Positions 53,716 to 63,194 of a stretch of 64,000 nucleotides of DNA are shown piece after piece (position 1 is the stretch's first letter; every line of letters begins with the position of its first letter). The notes under the pieces are model-generated. The model saw only the letters and a program-made list of their open reading frames with translations, ran no database searches and was not told the DNA's origin. Origin of the DNA: Verticillium longisporum (Eukaryota > Ascomycota > Sordariomycetes > Glomerellales > Plectosphaerellaceae); assembly GCA_019188255.1 (NCBI GenBank), contig JAETXT010000009.1:2232001-2296000 (forward strand), written 5' to 3'. The translations under genes were made by a program, and so were the position numbers.

Positions 53716-54405
53716 CTACCTCCGAAACTTGGAGGGAATGTTGGCCTCGACAATGGCCATCTTGTTGAGCCTCTCTATCCTCTCGGCCTCGTCCTCCATG
53801 TCGTCGTGCTTCTTAAAGTGCTCAATGTCTTCGGGGTGCGTGAGGTCCTCGAGCTTTGTGTTTTCGTCGTGGTATCTACGGGGTCAGCGGGGCCAGGGAC
53901 GAGATACAACTGGAAAGAAGGGAAAAAAAAAAAAAAAAAAAAAAGGAACATACTTGTCCCAGTGGTGAATCTCATACTCGTACTCGGCGTCGCCGTGGTG
54001 GCCGGGCCCCGTGCCGAGGTCGGGCAGCGTCTTGCCGGCGTGGATGAAGGCGTCCCACTCGGCCCTGGTGACGGCGCCGTCGGCGTCGGCGTCGAGCAGG
54101 GCGAGCAGCTGGCGGGCGACGTCGTCGCGCTTGGACTGGGCGAGGCCGCTGTTGGACTCGTCCATGAGGCCGTAGGTGCGCTGCATCTCGTCGGCGTGCC
54201 AGAGGCCGTCGCCGTTGTAGTCGTGCAGGGCGAAGAAGGAGGCGGCGTCCCAGGCGTTCATGTGGTGCTCCTCGGCCATGTGGCGCGTCATCCAGTCGGC
54301 GTCGGCGGCCACGAGGGGCGCCTGGCTTGCGTGGTCGCCGTGGGCGAGGGCCGTGGCGGCGAGGGCGGCGGCTGCTGCTGCTGCTGCGAGGCGGAGGTGG
54401 TGCAT
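53716..54405 (-). CDS. Secretory-pathway EF-hand protein, Ssp120/nucleobindin-like
   Basis: Calcium-binding protein related to yeast Ssp120, a cargo-receptor-associated secretory-pathway protein. Exons 53954-54405 and 53716-53875 on the minus strand; 203 residues. N-terminal signal peptide MHHLRLAAAAAAAALAATAL followed by AHGDHASQAP. Two EF-hand loops: DYNGDGLWHADE near residue 63 and DADADGAVTRAE near 107. Then the HEYEIHHWDKYHDENTKL-type segment and a charged helix (HPEDIEHFKKHDDMEDEAER) as in nucleobindins. The join GACAA-ATACCAC restores the conserved HWDKYHDE. The 78-bp intron contains a 22-nt poly(T) on the coding strand. The longer frame up to 54771 is upstream sequence, not coding. 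Its C-terminus (IPSKFRR) is not an HDEL signal. Confidence 0.87.
53923..53944 (-). repeat. Poly(A/T) run, 22 nt, inside the EF-hand gene intron
   Basis: A22 on the plus strand (T22 on the coding strand), just after the GTATGT donor of the 78-bp intron. The run length must be treated with caution. Confidence 0.93.
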
Positions 54406-54803
54406 CGTGGGTGTTGTTCGCAGAGATGAGGAGATCGCAGAGAGGAGGGGCGGACAGAAGAGGGGAGGGCAGGAGAGGGAAGGAGAGACACGGCAGAAAC
54501 AGAAGGAAAACGTGGCAGGGCTGAGGAAAGGGTGCCTTGGCGTAGGGATTCGGGAGAAACGACGTTGGGACTTGTTTGGCGTTGTTTGGAGCTCGGACGG
54601 AATGTGCTGAATGGGATCGCAATGCAGGATGCGCAATTCCCATTTCAGGGGCGCGTTGGCGTGCAGCAGGGGCGCCAGGGACTGTGCTGCTGCTGATGTG
54701 TAGGTAGGTAGCTGTGTATCGGCATTGGTAGGCGCCGACGTCCGTGTTTTGCTGGCTGATTGCCTGGCCACGGTCCGCAGTTGACCTGACCTGACGTGGG
54801 GCA

Positions 54804-54882
54804 GCTCTCCAGCGCCTCCAGCGCTCTCCAGCGCCCTCAGCGCTCTTCCGCGCCCTCTAGGTCTCTCCAGCTCTCTCCAGCA
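54804..54882 (+). repeat. CTCTCCAGCGC-type imperfect tandem repeat
   Basis: About eight imperfect copies of a 9-11-bp unit (CTCTCCAGCGC, CCTCCAGCG, CTCTTCCGCGC, TCTCTCCAG) between the divergent Ssp120-like and ORC6 genes. Confidence 0.8.
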
Positions 54883-55094
54883 TCTTGCGTCCCATTGCTA
54901 CATATACAGACCATGTGGCCCCGCCTGTACTTGTACTGACTTGATCTGACATTTCCCAGAGCTCAATTGGCTTGATTTTTTATTTTTCCCCTGCTAACAA
55001 CAATAATACCATCTTATTCCTCGGGGTTCGTTGCAAGGTACAGTTAAGCGGGCTCTTGCGCAGACAGTTGACCTGACCTGACCATTGCACCGAC

Positions 55095-55214
55095 CTGACC
55101 TGACCATTGGGTCCGCTTTAGCTGACCTTGAGCCAATCAGGAATTGGAATCTGCACTCGATGCCCCGATATGAGTGGTCAATCCAAGCCATAGGTGGACC
55201 CAATGGTCAGGTCA
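55095..55214. repeat. Inverted repeat with 19-bp perfect arms, 82-bp loop
   Basis: Left arm 55095-55113 (TGACCTGACCATTGGGTCC) is the exact reverse complement of right arm 55196-55214 (GGACCCAATGGTCAGGTCA). Both arms adjoin further GACCT or GGTCA copies (55068-55100 and 55206-55252), so it may have arisen from oppositely oriented pentamer arrays. Confidence 0.85.
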
Positions 55215-55228
55215 ACTCGAGACCCCAT

Positions 55229-55252
55229 GGTCAGGTCAGGTCAGGTCAGGTC
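55229..55252 (+). repeat. (GGTCA)n pentamer array
   Basis: Five consecutive GGTCA units. The complementary GACCT array lies at about 55068-55100 and another short one at 54783-54794. Confidence 0.9.
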
Positions 55253-55341
55253 GGCACAAACCCAACGGAGCTCAACTCTGCAGAGGAATGCCGGGTCAGT
55301 CATGTCAAGTCAGCCAGCGGGCCAATGATCAGGTTACAAGC

Positions 55342-55395
55342 TACCTACCTCCATGCACCTACCAGGTAGGTAACCTACCAGGTAGGTAGGGTAAT
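55342..55395. repeat. Palindromic ACCTACC/GGTAGGT block
   Basis: CTACCTACCT, then two CACCTACCAGGTAGGTA-like palindromes in tandem. Able to fold into hairpins; similar blocks recur in the window. Confidence 0.85.
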
Positions 55396-55452
55396 GAAGG
55401 TATATTGACAAGGCTTCTTTGGTCGAAGCTTGTGGTAACAGTCAGTACTTCG

Positions 55453-55545
55453 CACCTACCTAGCAAGCTTAGGTACATAAGGTACCTTGGGCAGGCAGCC
55501 GTGCACCGGTCTAGTACTTACCTTAGGTACTTCGGTAGCTAGGTG
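55453..55545. repeat. AGGTACC/CTTAGGTA-rich block upstream of ORC6
   Basis: Contains CACCTACCTAGC, CTTAGGTACATAAGGTACC, TACTTACCTTAGGTAC and TAGCTAGGTGCCTAGG elements within about 90 bp. Same class as the other TACCT/AGGTA blocks. Confidence 0.8.
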
Positions 55546-55572
55546 CCTAGGAGGTGCCAAGCTCCAATCCCT

Positions 55573-55647
55573 AGCAACCTCCAGCTCAGCAACCTCAAGC
55601 TCGACAACCTCAAGCTCAGCAACCTCAAGCTCAGCAACCTCAAGCTC
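55573..55647 (+). repeat. 15-bp tandem repeat in the ORC6 leader, five copies
   Basis: Units AGCAACCTCAAGCTC with GAC/AGC variation at the first codon. The frame is open and in phase with ORC6 (Ser/Asp-Asn-Leu-Lys-Leu), but no ATG precedes it in that frame, so it is probably 5' UTR. Confidence 0.9.
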
Positions 55648-55698
55648 GACAGCCTCGACCAAACACACAAACACCACAAGGCCCACCATCGAGCCGCA

Positions 55699-56898
55699 AT
55701 GAGCCGCTCCATAGAGCAGGCGCTGCTCCAGCTCATGCCGACCCACGGCACCGACCTGCCGCCCCCCCTCGTCGAGCTCGCCAGCGCCCTCCTCGCCCAG
55801 TCCCGCCACCGAGCCAGCACCCTCAAGGCCGAGGAAGAGGTCGCCCGCCTCCACGCCTGCTGCCACATTGCCTGCGACCGCCTCAAGATCCCGCTCGACC
55901 TGCCGCCCATCCAGTCGCGCCCGCCCATCCCGCCGCGCATCTACCAGCGCCTCTACGCCCACCTCGACAACATCCTGCCGCACAACGTCACGGCCCGCAC
56001 GCCAGCCAAGAACAGGCACGCCACGCCGCGCGCACGCCACGCCGACCCCGACACGACGACCGCCTCGGGCCGCCCGCTGCCGTCGAGGACGACGCCCAGC
56101 AAAGACACGACCCTCGCGCCCTTCCGCGCCGCCGCCGCCGGCACCCCCACCAAATCCACCGGCAGGGCCGTCCCTCCCGTCGACAGGTCGTCAGCCCTGC
56201 ACCCGTGGATCCGCCCGACGATCCGCTTCCTCTGCCGCGCCTCGCGCCACGCCCGCCTCGCGCCGACGCTGCTCGCCGGCATGGAGCGCGCCGTCGTGCC
56301 GGGCGGCCGCCGCACGCGCGACCCCTGGGTCCTCGCCAACCTGACGGGCCTCGTCGCCGCCTTGTACTTCTTCGTCGTCCAGCAGCTGCGCGTCCTGCGC
56401 ACCGGCGAGCCCATCACCGAGGAAAACTACCTGCCCGTGCGCGCCGAGGTCCTGGCCCTGCTGGCGCGGGCGCGCCAGGAGCTCGTCGTCGGCGGGGGGC
56501 TCGACGAGGACGACGCCTGGGAGGGTTGGCGGGCGGTCCGGCGGCGTGACTTTATCGCCGTCACGGACGAGGTCACGCGCAGGGCCTTTTTGCAGGAGGA
56601 TTGGTACGTTGGCATCCGCGACCTTTTTGCCAGCGGCGCCTTCGATGCGGACGAAGACGAGGCCGACATGCATGAGGCCGGTGCCGAGGCACAGGCACAG
56701 GCACAGGCACGGGGCGACGAGGAAGGCGCGGGGCGGCTCACGAAGCTGACGATACGCCGGGCCGACACCATGTTCCAGGACAGGTACGATTACCTCAGCG
56801 AGACCAGACGCCTCGACTACCGCCTGTGGAAGGAGGGCCTGCTGCAACGGATCGAGCAGGCGGAGAGCACGGCACCTGATGGCATGGACGTAGACTGA
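55699..56898 (+). CDS. orc6: Origin recognition complex subunit 6 (Orc6)
   Basis: Sixth subunit of the nuclear ORC, needed for MCM loading at replication origins. Single exon, 399 residues. Recognised from its N-terminal cyclin-box-like helical domain (MSRSIEQALLQLMPTHG, LPPPLVELASALLAQSRHRA, LKAEEEVARLHACCHIACDR, PPIPPRIYQRLYAHLDNIL). A basic Ser/Thr/Pro-rich linker with possible CDK sites (RTTPSK, AGTPTKS) follows, then the second domain (HPWIRPTIRFLCRASRH, DPWVLANLTGLVAALYFFV). The C-terminus has an AQAQAQAR low-complexity patch and ends RLDYRLWKEGLLQRIEQAE..DGMDVD. ATG 55699 is the only ATG at the head of the frame. The gene is convergent with the SDR gene, stops 99 bp apart. Confidence 0.88.
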   Translation: MSRSIEQALLQLMPTHGTDLPPPLVELASALLAQSRHRASTLKAEEEVARLHACCHIACDRLKIPLDLPPIQSRPPIPPRIYQRLYAHLDNILPHNVTARTPAKNRHATPRARHADPDTTTASGRPLPSRTTPSKDTTLAPFRAAAAGTPTKSTGRAVPPVDRSSALHPWIRPTIRFLCRASRHARLAPTLLAGMERAVVPGGRRTRDPWVLANLTGLVAALYFFVVQQLRVLRTGEPITEENYLPVRAEVLALLARARQELVVGGGLDEDDAWEGWRAVRRRDFIAVTDEVTRRAFLQEDWYVGIRDLFASGAFDADEDEADMHEAGAEAQAQAQARGDEEGAGRLTKLTIRRADTMFQDRYDYLSETRRLDYRLWKEGLLQRIEQAESTAPDGMDVD

Positions 56899-56997
56899 TG
56901 ACTATAAATAAAGACTACAATGAAGACTAAAACAAGGATGAAAATAAAAAGACTAAAATAAAAGTCTAAAAAAAAACCATACTCCAACACCAACAAA

Positions 56998-58023
56998 TCA
57001 GCCAATGCGACCCGGCACGTAGGGGTGGCCCGCACTGAGCCCGCCGTCGACAGCCCACGCCTGGCCGTTGACGTAGCTGCTCTCGTCGCTGCCGAGGAAG
57101 AGGGCGACGCGGGCAATCTCGTCGGCGTGGCCGCCGCGCTTGAGCGGGTTCAGCTGGCCGATGCGCTTCTCGGTGCCCCGCGCGCGGGCCGCCTCGTACA
57201 CGTCGGCCGTCATGCCCGTCTCGATGAGGCCCGGGCAGATGGCGTTGACGCGGACGCCGGTGCCGGCGAGCTGGTAGGACGTCGTCTGCGCCACCGAGAT
57301 GACGGCGGCCTTGGCGGCCGAGTAGGGCGTCGTGCCGGCGTTGGAGCGGATGCCGGCCACCGAGGCCGTGCCGATGATGGAGCCGCCGGCCTGGGGCTTG
57401 GCCGACGACGTCAGCTGCATCGCCGGCGCGGCGTGCTTGGCGGCGAGGAAGATGCTGGTCCTGTCAGCTTGTGCACACGCAGAAGAGTGGCCCTCAGAGC
57501 CAGAGAGTGACCCCGAGAGTAACCCTCAGAGACTAAACACACCTCAGCACGTTGGTGCGCATCATCTGCATAAAGTCCGTCTCGGTGACGTCGGTGAACA
57601 GGGCCATGGGCCCGACGATGCCGGCGTTGGCGAAGAAGACGTCGAGGCGGCCGTAGGTCGTGACGGCGTGCGCGACGACGTCCCGGACGGCCTGCTCCTC
57701 AGCGGCGTCGAAGCGGCGCACGTGGACCTCGACGGCCGGGTGCGCAGCCCTGATCTCGGCGGCGTGGGCGTCGAGGTGCGTGCCGTCAAAGTCGCAGAGG
57801 TACAGGGCGCGCGCGCCGTTCTCGGCAAACTGGTGGGCGGCGGCGCGGCCGATGCCGAGGGGCGAGTTGGTGCCCGTGATGACGACGACCTTGCCGGCGA
57901 CGCGGGGCGCCGCCGAGGGCCGGCCACCTTTGTGATGGCGGGCAGCGACGTCGTCGACGACGCGCTGCTGGGGGCCAGCTGGTGGCCCAGCGCCGAGATT
58001 CTGTCTTTGGCGGATGGGGGCAT
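56998..58023 (-). CDS. Short-chain dehydrogenase/reductase (one frameshift near the N-terminus)
   Basis: Classical SDR oxidoreductase, NAD(P)-dependent, substrate unknown. Exons on the minus strand: 57543-58023 and 56998-57460 with an 82-bp intron (GTGTGT donor, CTGACAG acceptor) giving [20 protein letters not shown]. Motifs: [15 protein letters not shown] (TGxxxGxG cofactor loop), [25 protein letters not shown] and the catalytic YSAAK. The C-terminus is [24 protein letters not shown]. The likely N-terminus [26 protein letters not shown] lies in a different frame from [14 protein letters not shown]: one base is missing near 57917-57926 (GTGGCCGGCCC on the coding strand). Restoring it makes the exon sum 945 nt, 314 residues. 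Without it, translation would need a start inside the Rossmann region or an upstream frame lacking family resemblance. It lies next to a Zn2Cys6 regulator. Confidence 0.85.
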
Positions 58024-59257
58024 GATGGTGGCAGCGGGGAAGGCAGTGGTGATTATGAGGGGGCAGCTGTGCTCGACAGTGCTGGAAATGTTGCGAGCTT
58101 ACATGTCGTCTGCGATCGGGGTTCGGTTTCGGATGTGGCATCGATGGAGGGAGGGGGTTGGATCGAGCAGTTGGCGAGCCGAGGCTCCTGGCGATCGACG
58201 TGGGTGAGCTGGGGCAAAGCTGGGGTCCGCTGCAGCCACGAATCGCCTGAGCCACAGAGCCACACGCTCACGGTCAACTCCAGCGCGTTCATGTCCATGC
58301 TTCGCACCTAAGTACTTACCCACTGTACCTCAAAGCACCTACCTATCTACCCTTGCTACCTACCTAGGAGCATGCAGACCACGGTGGCCTATTATTTGCA
58401 TGGCAAGCAGCCCGAGGTGTGGAATCGTCCAACGGAATATTCCCTCCTCGACCTCTCAGTCACCCACGAGCATACCGCAATCGGATAGAAGGCAACATCA
58501 CGTCAGATGACTGCACACATGCACAACGCCTGACCTCGTCGTATCGTACCTCTGTCTCGTCGAACTGCGTCTGCAAACCAAGAAGCAAGCACACTCGCGT
58601 TGCCGATAAACGACTGGCTTGCCATCTTGCCTCAACATCCCGGCTATATGGCAACCCGACCTCGTGGGCAAGCTGCATTTCGAGAAGCAGGCTAATGTAT
58701 TTGCCGAGCTGTCACATTGAGCCCTCGACGATGAACCTTGCACGTTGACCCTATTCCTTGGCGGCATGGCCTCGTCGGCATCGTCACACCCTGCCGCCTT
58801 CTCCCTGACGCCCATGACTTTGAACTCATCGGGTCACCGCTCTCACTAAGTATTGCCGCTCTTGTCTCTTACGCGGTTTGGCTCCGTCCAAGCTCAGCCA
58901 CGCCGCATTCGAGATGGATTTATGCATGTTGTGCACGAACAAATGCTACGACGGTCGTGTTCAAACGCTAGCGTGCTCCGTATTGAGACGACGGCTTCCA
59001 CCCCGCTGACTAAATCTCCCCTTTTAGCTCTCCCATCTCCAACACCAATGTCTTTCGCTCATATTCGACCGGCAACACGGGGCCGCGTTAGTTCCTTTGA
59101 TGGCATGTACACGGCACTGACCCCGCAGTCAGTGGGAGACCAGAAGTCCCCACCAGTATGATAAATTGCCAACCCGTCGCAGCATCTCCCGGCTCGGTCA
59201 CCGAACACCGTCAGCCCGGGACGTGGCAATGTTCCATGACACCAACGACGATCCGCC
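58024..59257. promoter_or_regulatory. Divergent region between SDR and Zn2Cys6 regulator
   Basis: 1.2 kb with both promoters. A TACCT/AGGTA block lies at 58316-58366 (TACCTACCTATCTACC, GCTACCTACCTAGG). Open frames at 58419-58748 and 58853-59161 resemble no family. No specific regulator site is identified. Confidence 0.45.
58316..58366. repeat. TACCTA-rich low-complexity block
   Basis: Several ACCTACC and CTACCTAGG elements within about 50 bp. Same class as the blocks upstream of yme1, TYW2 and ORC6. Confidence 0.8.
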
Positions 59258-61608
59258 ATGACAGGCACCGAGGACTCGTTGCACATCTGGAACTGCCTGA
59301 CCTGCAGGCGCCGGAAGGTCCGCTGCGATCGGCGCTCGCCCTGCTCCCAGTGTGCCAAAGCCGGGCTCGACTGCGCCTTCCCCACGTCCGGCCGCGTTCC
59401 GACGAGGCGAGACGGAGCACCGGCCAGCAGCTCGAGGGACAGAAACCAGGATCTGCTTGCTCGGTTGAACCGCCTCGAGGGCTTGCTCCGACACATAGGC
59501 GTGCAGCCTGACGATCCCGCCCCCTCCGACGATGGCCTCCATCCGCAGGCAACAGCGGCAGAACCACGCAGTGACGACGAAGCGTTGACGCAAAGTGTCG
59601 GCAGCATGTTCGTGTCCGAAGACGACACCATCTACATCCCCAGCCGCTTCTGGCGACACATTTCGGAAGAGGTTCGTCATCCGTCTCGGGACGCCGGGCT
59701 CGCCCTGAGCCAGCCACTGACCACCGTCCCCTCCAGGTCACAAACCTTCGCCAGTCATTCGAGGCTGAGCGTCAGCAGTCCAGCATTGGCGGAGATGAAG
59801 CCTCTGAGCCCTGGAGTCTGCCATGGGCGCCCTTTCCAGCCCATCACGCCATGTCGTTCGACATGAGCGACTACCAACCACTACCATCTCAGATGGCATT
59901 CGTCTGGCAGACGTATTGCGACAACGTCGACCAGGGCATCAAGATCCTCCACCGAAAGACCATAGACAAGGTCATTCGCGATTCCAAGGGTGAGATGGTC
60001 GCCGACTACGTACCGTAGCCGGCGGTTTGCCGCCTCCTCCAGATCTGTCTCCTAACTCGTGAGAATAGGGCGAATCTCTTCCCTGCCAGTCTCCTGGCAG
60101 CCAGTCGTCTTCGCCGTGTCCTTGGCAGCCATCTCCTCCATGAGTGAACAGGACGTGTTGGAGAACTTTCGCGAATCTCGCACGGCCCTTGTCCGCCGCC
60201 TCTCGACAGGCGCCGAGGTGTCCCTCGCCAAGGCCGATGTTCTCAACACGACAGATATTCGCGTACTCCAGGCACTGGTTCTGTACGTCGAGGCCAAGTG
60301 CCACGAGGCAGGCACCCGCGCCTCTTGGTGCCTCACAGGTCTCGTCGTCCGCATCGCCCTGCTCATGGGACTGCACCGCGACGGCTCCCACTTCGAAGGC
60401 ATCTCGCCGTTCAACGTCGAAATGCGGCGGCGATTGTGGTGGCATATTTGCTTCATCGATGCTCGCTCAGGGAGTCGCAGACGACCTGTACTCAATTGTC
60501 TACATTTGGCATCTTCCAGGACGCGGAGCCGCCGACGAATATCGACGACGACGACCTCGATCCCCAGGACATGACTACACCAACACCACGCAACGGCATC
60601 ACCGACGCGTCGCTCGCCATTGCTCGCTACCACTTCTGGCAACTCGCTAAGCGGGAGAAGCGCCCGTGGTCCTCTGCGACTGCCGAGACGGAAGCTCAAG
60701 ACGCCGTGAGCCTCATGCCGGAGGCGATCGAAGCCCTGGCGACGACTCGCCAGAAGATTGAAGACAGCTTCCTCCGGCACGCCGAGCCCAGCAATCCCCG
60801 TCACCAATTTTTCTCCGATATCGTGCGCCACGCGCTCGCGAGATCAGAGCTCAATCTGAGCATGCGAGACAACCCACCGGCAACATCAACCCCCAGCGCC
60901 GCTGCCAATCCTGGCTTCAACCGCATCCTCGTCCTTTGCTTGACCGTGCTCGAGCTGTCCAACAGGCTTGAAATGTCACCAGCGACGAGTGGCTGGTACT
61001 GGGCCCTTCAGCCACAGGTCCCCTGGCGCCACTTGAGCGTGCTCCTCGTACAGCTCCGGGACCGTCCGTGGAGCGTTGCGTGCGAACGGGCATGGACGTG
61101 TCTCAACGTGTACCTGACCTCGTCCACCTCCTTCAAGGCCAACTACAGAAAGGACATACTCTGGCTCCCAGTGAGAACGCTCGTGCGAGATGTCGCTGAA
61201 CACCGGAAGCTAGAGAACGAGCGCACCCAGCAAGACAACGACATCGCTCAACAGCTGCTTTCTGCGCAAGAGTCGGATCTCTCACGCGGCCCGGACGTAT
61301 CCCATCCACGTGCCTGGCAGAGTGCGACGCTCGACATGGCCGAGGCGGAGAGACAACTGGCTCTGGGGACGCAAGTGCCCGAGGGGGGCGACAATGGTGT
61401 ATGGCTATTACATGGTATCGATGACGGCCCTGGACTTCCAATGGGAAACCCTAGCTCCTTGACAACGGATGGCATGTCGAACAGCGGGCTCAACTCGGCA
61501 GCTCCGGCATTCGAGGCGAGTCTGGGCTGGGAGGAACTGGCACTGGATGGCACATTCGCAGACTCGGCTGAGGCATGGCAGGCCTGGGATCAGATGATGG
61601 CGCTGTAA
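59258..61608 (+). CDS. Zn2Cys6 fungal transcription factor (one frameshift)
   Basis: Fungal-specific regulator with an N-terminal zinc binuclear cluster and a middle homology domain. Exons 59258-59671, 59737-59989 and 60069-61608 (introns 65 and 79 bp). Zn2Cys6 motif at residues 13-39: CLTCRRRKVRCDRRSPCSQC followed by AKAGLDC, all six Cys present. Then RVPTRRDG and a Leu-rich coiled segment DLLARLNRLEGLLRHIG. The fungal_trans domain includes QTYCDNVDQGIKILHRKTI, TGLVVRIALLMGLHRDGSHF and FNVEMRRRLWWHICFIDARSG. The frame then breaks at GGG 60470-60472; one added G gives ARSGESQTTCTQL and continues to the stop at 61608 (735 residues; exon sum divisible by three only with the added base). Targets are unknown; the flanking SDR and NmrA-like genes are candidates by position. 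Confidence 0.87.
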
Positions 61609-62065
61609 CTCAGCCTTGAGGGCGAGAGCGACGATATGCTGTCGGTGACAGGTGGAGACTAAACGCGGGTACTCGAACAGGAGACTGGCAGTTAAGCGTT
61701 GGCGTGCCTGGTCGAGCTGCGATTCTCGTCACATTTGGCTTCTGGGATCGATGGATTGATTTTTGGCCCTCTCAGTGGGTGCCGACGCGACTGCAGGGTT
61801 TATCGCCCTGCATCTTGGTAGGTCCGCTGATTCCAGAATGCATTTGGTGCGTCTGGAGAGGCCTGACGAAGAGCTTGGGAACTTGAACGCAGTGCGACGA
61901 CCTCAACCGTCAGACGGTGAAGTAAGACACTACAAAGGGAGGAGCAGATAGCTTGAGCTCCACAAGACACTATCGAATCAGATCATCCGGAAGATGTCCT
62001 ACACCGAACCAGGGGGGGTTGCGTCTTCCTTATTGATGATAGGAAAGAACTCTGCTCTGTGTCCT
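61609..62065. other. Convergent 3' spacer
   Basis: 457 bp between the stops of the Zn2Cys6 gene and the NmrA-like gene. No gene or distinctive signal seen. Confidence 0.45.
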
Positions 62066-63194
62066 TTACTTAAGATCCTTAAAAGCCTCGTTCCTCTTCA
62101 AAAAGTCCACCCACGCCGTCGGTTCGTCCTCCAGCACCGCGAGACTATCTTCCAACGACTCAAAACCGAAGTATCCACCCTCATTAACAAGGCGCATCAT
62201 CTCTAAGATGCTTTCCGCTGCCCAGTCCGGCAACCCCATGACGTCTTGGACCACCTGTAGGAACATTTCATGCGGCATACTGAAGAAGCTGGCTGCCTTG
62301 CCGGCCTCGGGGAACGCCTGCGTGAACTCACTTACGAGTTCCGCAGGAGTTGTATACTTCGTAGCGCCTAGTACACGCTTTCCCAGGAGCTGGTCTCGCT
62401 TTCGTACAATCGCCTTGACCCAGAGTCCAGTATTGCGAACATCGAACAGGGGAAGAGGCGCGGTCTCAGGCATCGGCAGGGCAAATACCCAAGGACTCCC
62501 CGGCGCGTTCTGTCTGAAAGACTGGGCGAGAGAGTCCATATATATCCCCGGAAGGAAGAATGTGGCCGGAATGCCGACTTGCCTAGCGTATTCCTCAACC
62601 TCGGCCTTGCCGTCGAACTGATGGACGTGGGCGAGTTTTCCCTGTGTCACTACTTTGGTATTAACAAACTTTCTATACGGCAGGTGATGGCCGGCGAGTC
62701 CTTACGCTTCTTAACATTGCGCAGAGAGCTCCAGATGAAATGAGAAACAGCAGATTCCTAGCCGGGTATGAGCGTACATTCCTCGCAGGAAAGCAGAAAG
62801 TGAGAGGGGAAGACAACCTTCGCGGCATCGACAAGGTTTTTGCCCTGTTGGATCTCGGTATCGATGCTCAGGGTTTCCCAGTAGTTGGTGACGCCAAACG
62901 CTGCCGTAGCTCCAGCGAAGGCCCTCACAAGCGAGGCTTTGTCGTTCAAGTCGGCCTTTGCCGTTGGTCAGTCGGTGCGAAAACGTCTACATGTCTACCA
63001 TGGAGAGCACGTACCGCCACCACGTCGGCACCTTGTTGCTTGAGCTTCTGTGCCCTGTCTTTGGCTGGATCTCGAGTCACGGCGCGAACCGTCCACTCGT
63101 GGCGTAGGAGCTGGTCGTTGAGGAAGACGGCAGCAACGGCACCGCCCTGAGCGCCAGTGGCTCCGACAACAGCGATGATTTTCTTGTGTGCCAT
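62066..63194 (-). CDS. NmrA-like family NAD(P)-binding protein
   Basis: NmrA/HSCARG-type atypical SDR; members act as redox sensors or reductases. Four exons on the minus strand: 63015-63194, 62818-62955, 62706-62757 and 62066-62652, with introns of 59, 60 and 53 bp. 318 residues. N-terminal MAHKKIIAVVGATGAQGGAV gives the GxxGxxG dinucleotide motif; then VRAVTRDPAKDRAQKL, GADVVAADLNDKASLVRAFAGA, FGVTNYWE, QQGKNLVDAAK, SHFIWSSLRNVKKL, HQFDGKAEVEEYARQVGIPATFFLPGIYM and LFDVRNTGLWVKAI, all typical NmrA family segments. The 52-nt third exon is needed to give HFIWSSL. The ATG at 63194 is the first in frame. It is clearly different from the other NmrA-like gene in this window (45357-46499). Confidence 0.88.

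Larger units (their letters stand above)
54406..55698. other. Divergent intergenic region, Ssp120-like to ORC6, rich in short repeats
   Basis: 1.3 kb containing promoters for both genes and a dense set of repeats: CTCTCCAGCGC-type units (54804-54882), GACCT/GGTCA direct repeats with a long inverted pair (55095-55214), AGGTA blocks (55342-55395, 55453-55545) and a 15-bp tandem repeat (55573-55647). No gene is supported. Confidence 0.55.

Noticed and set aside
52753..54429. 558-codon plus-strand frame across TYW2 and the EF-hand gene
   Set aside because: It reads through TYW2 in another frame, the minisatellite, and the antisense of the EF-hand gene; not a gene.
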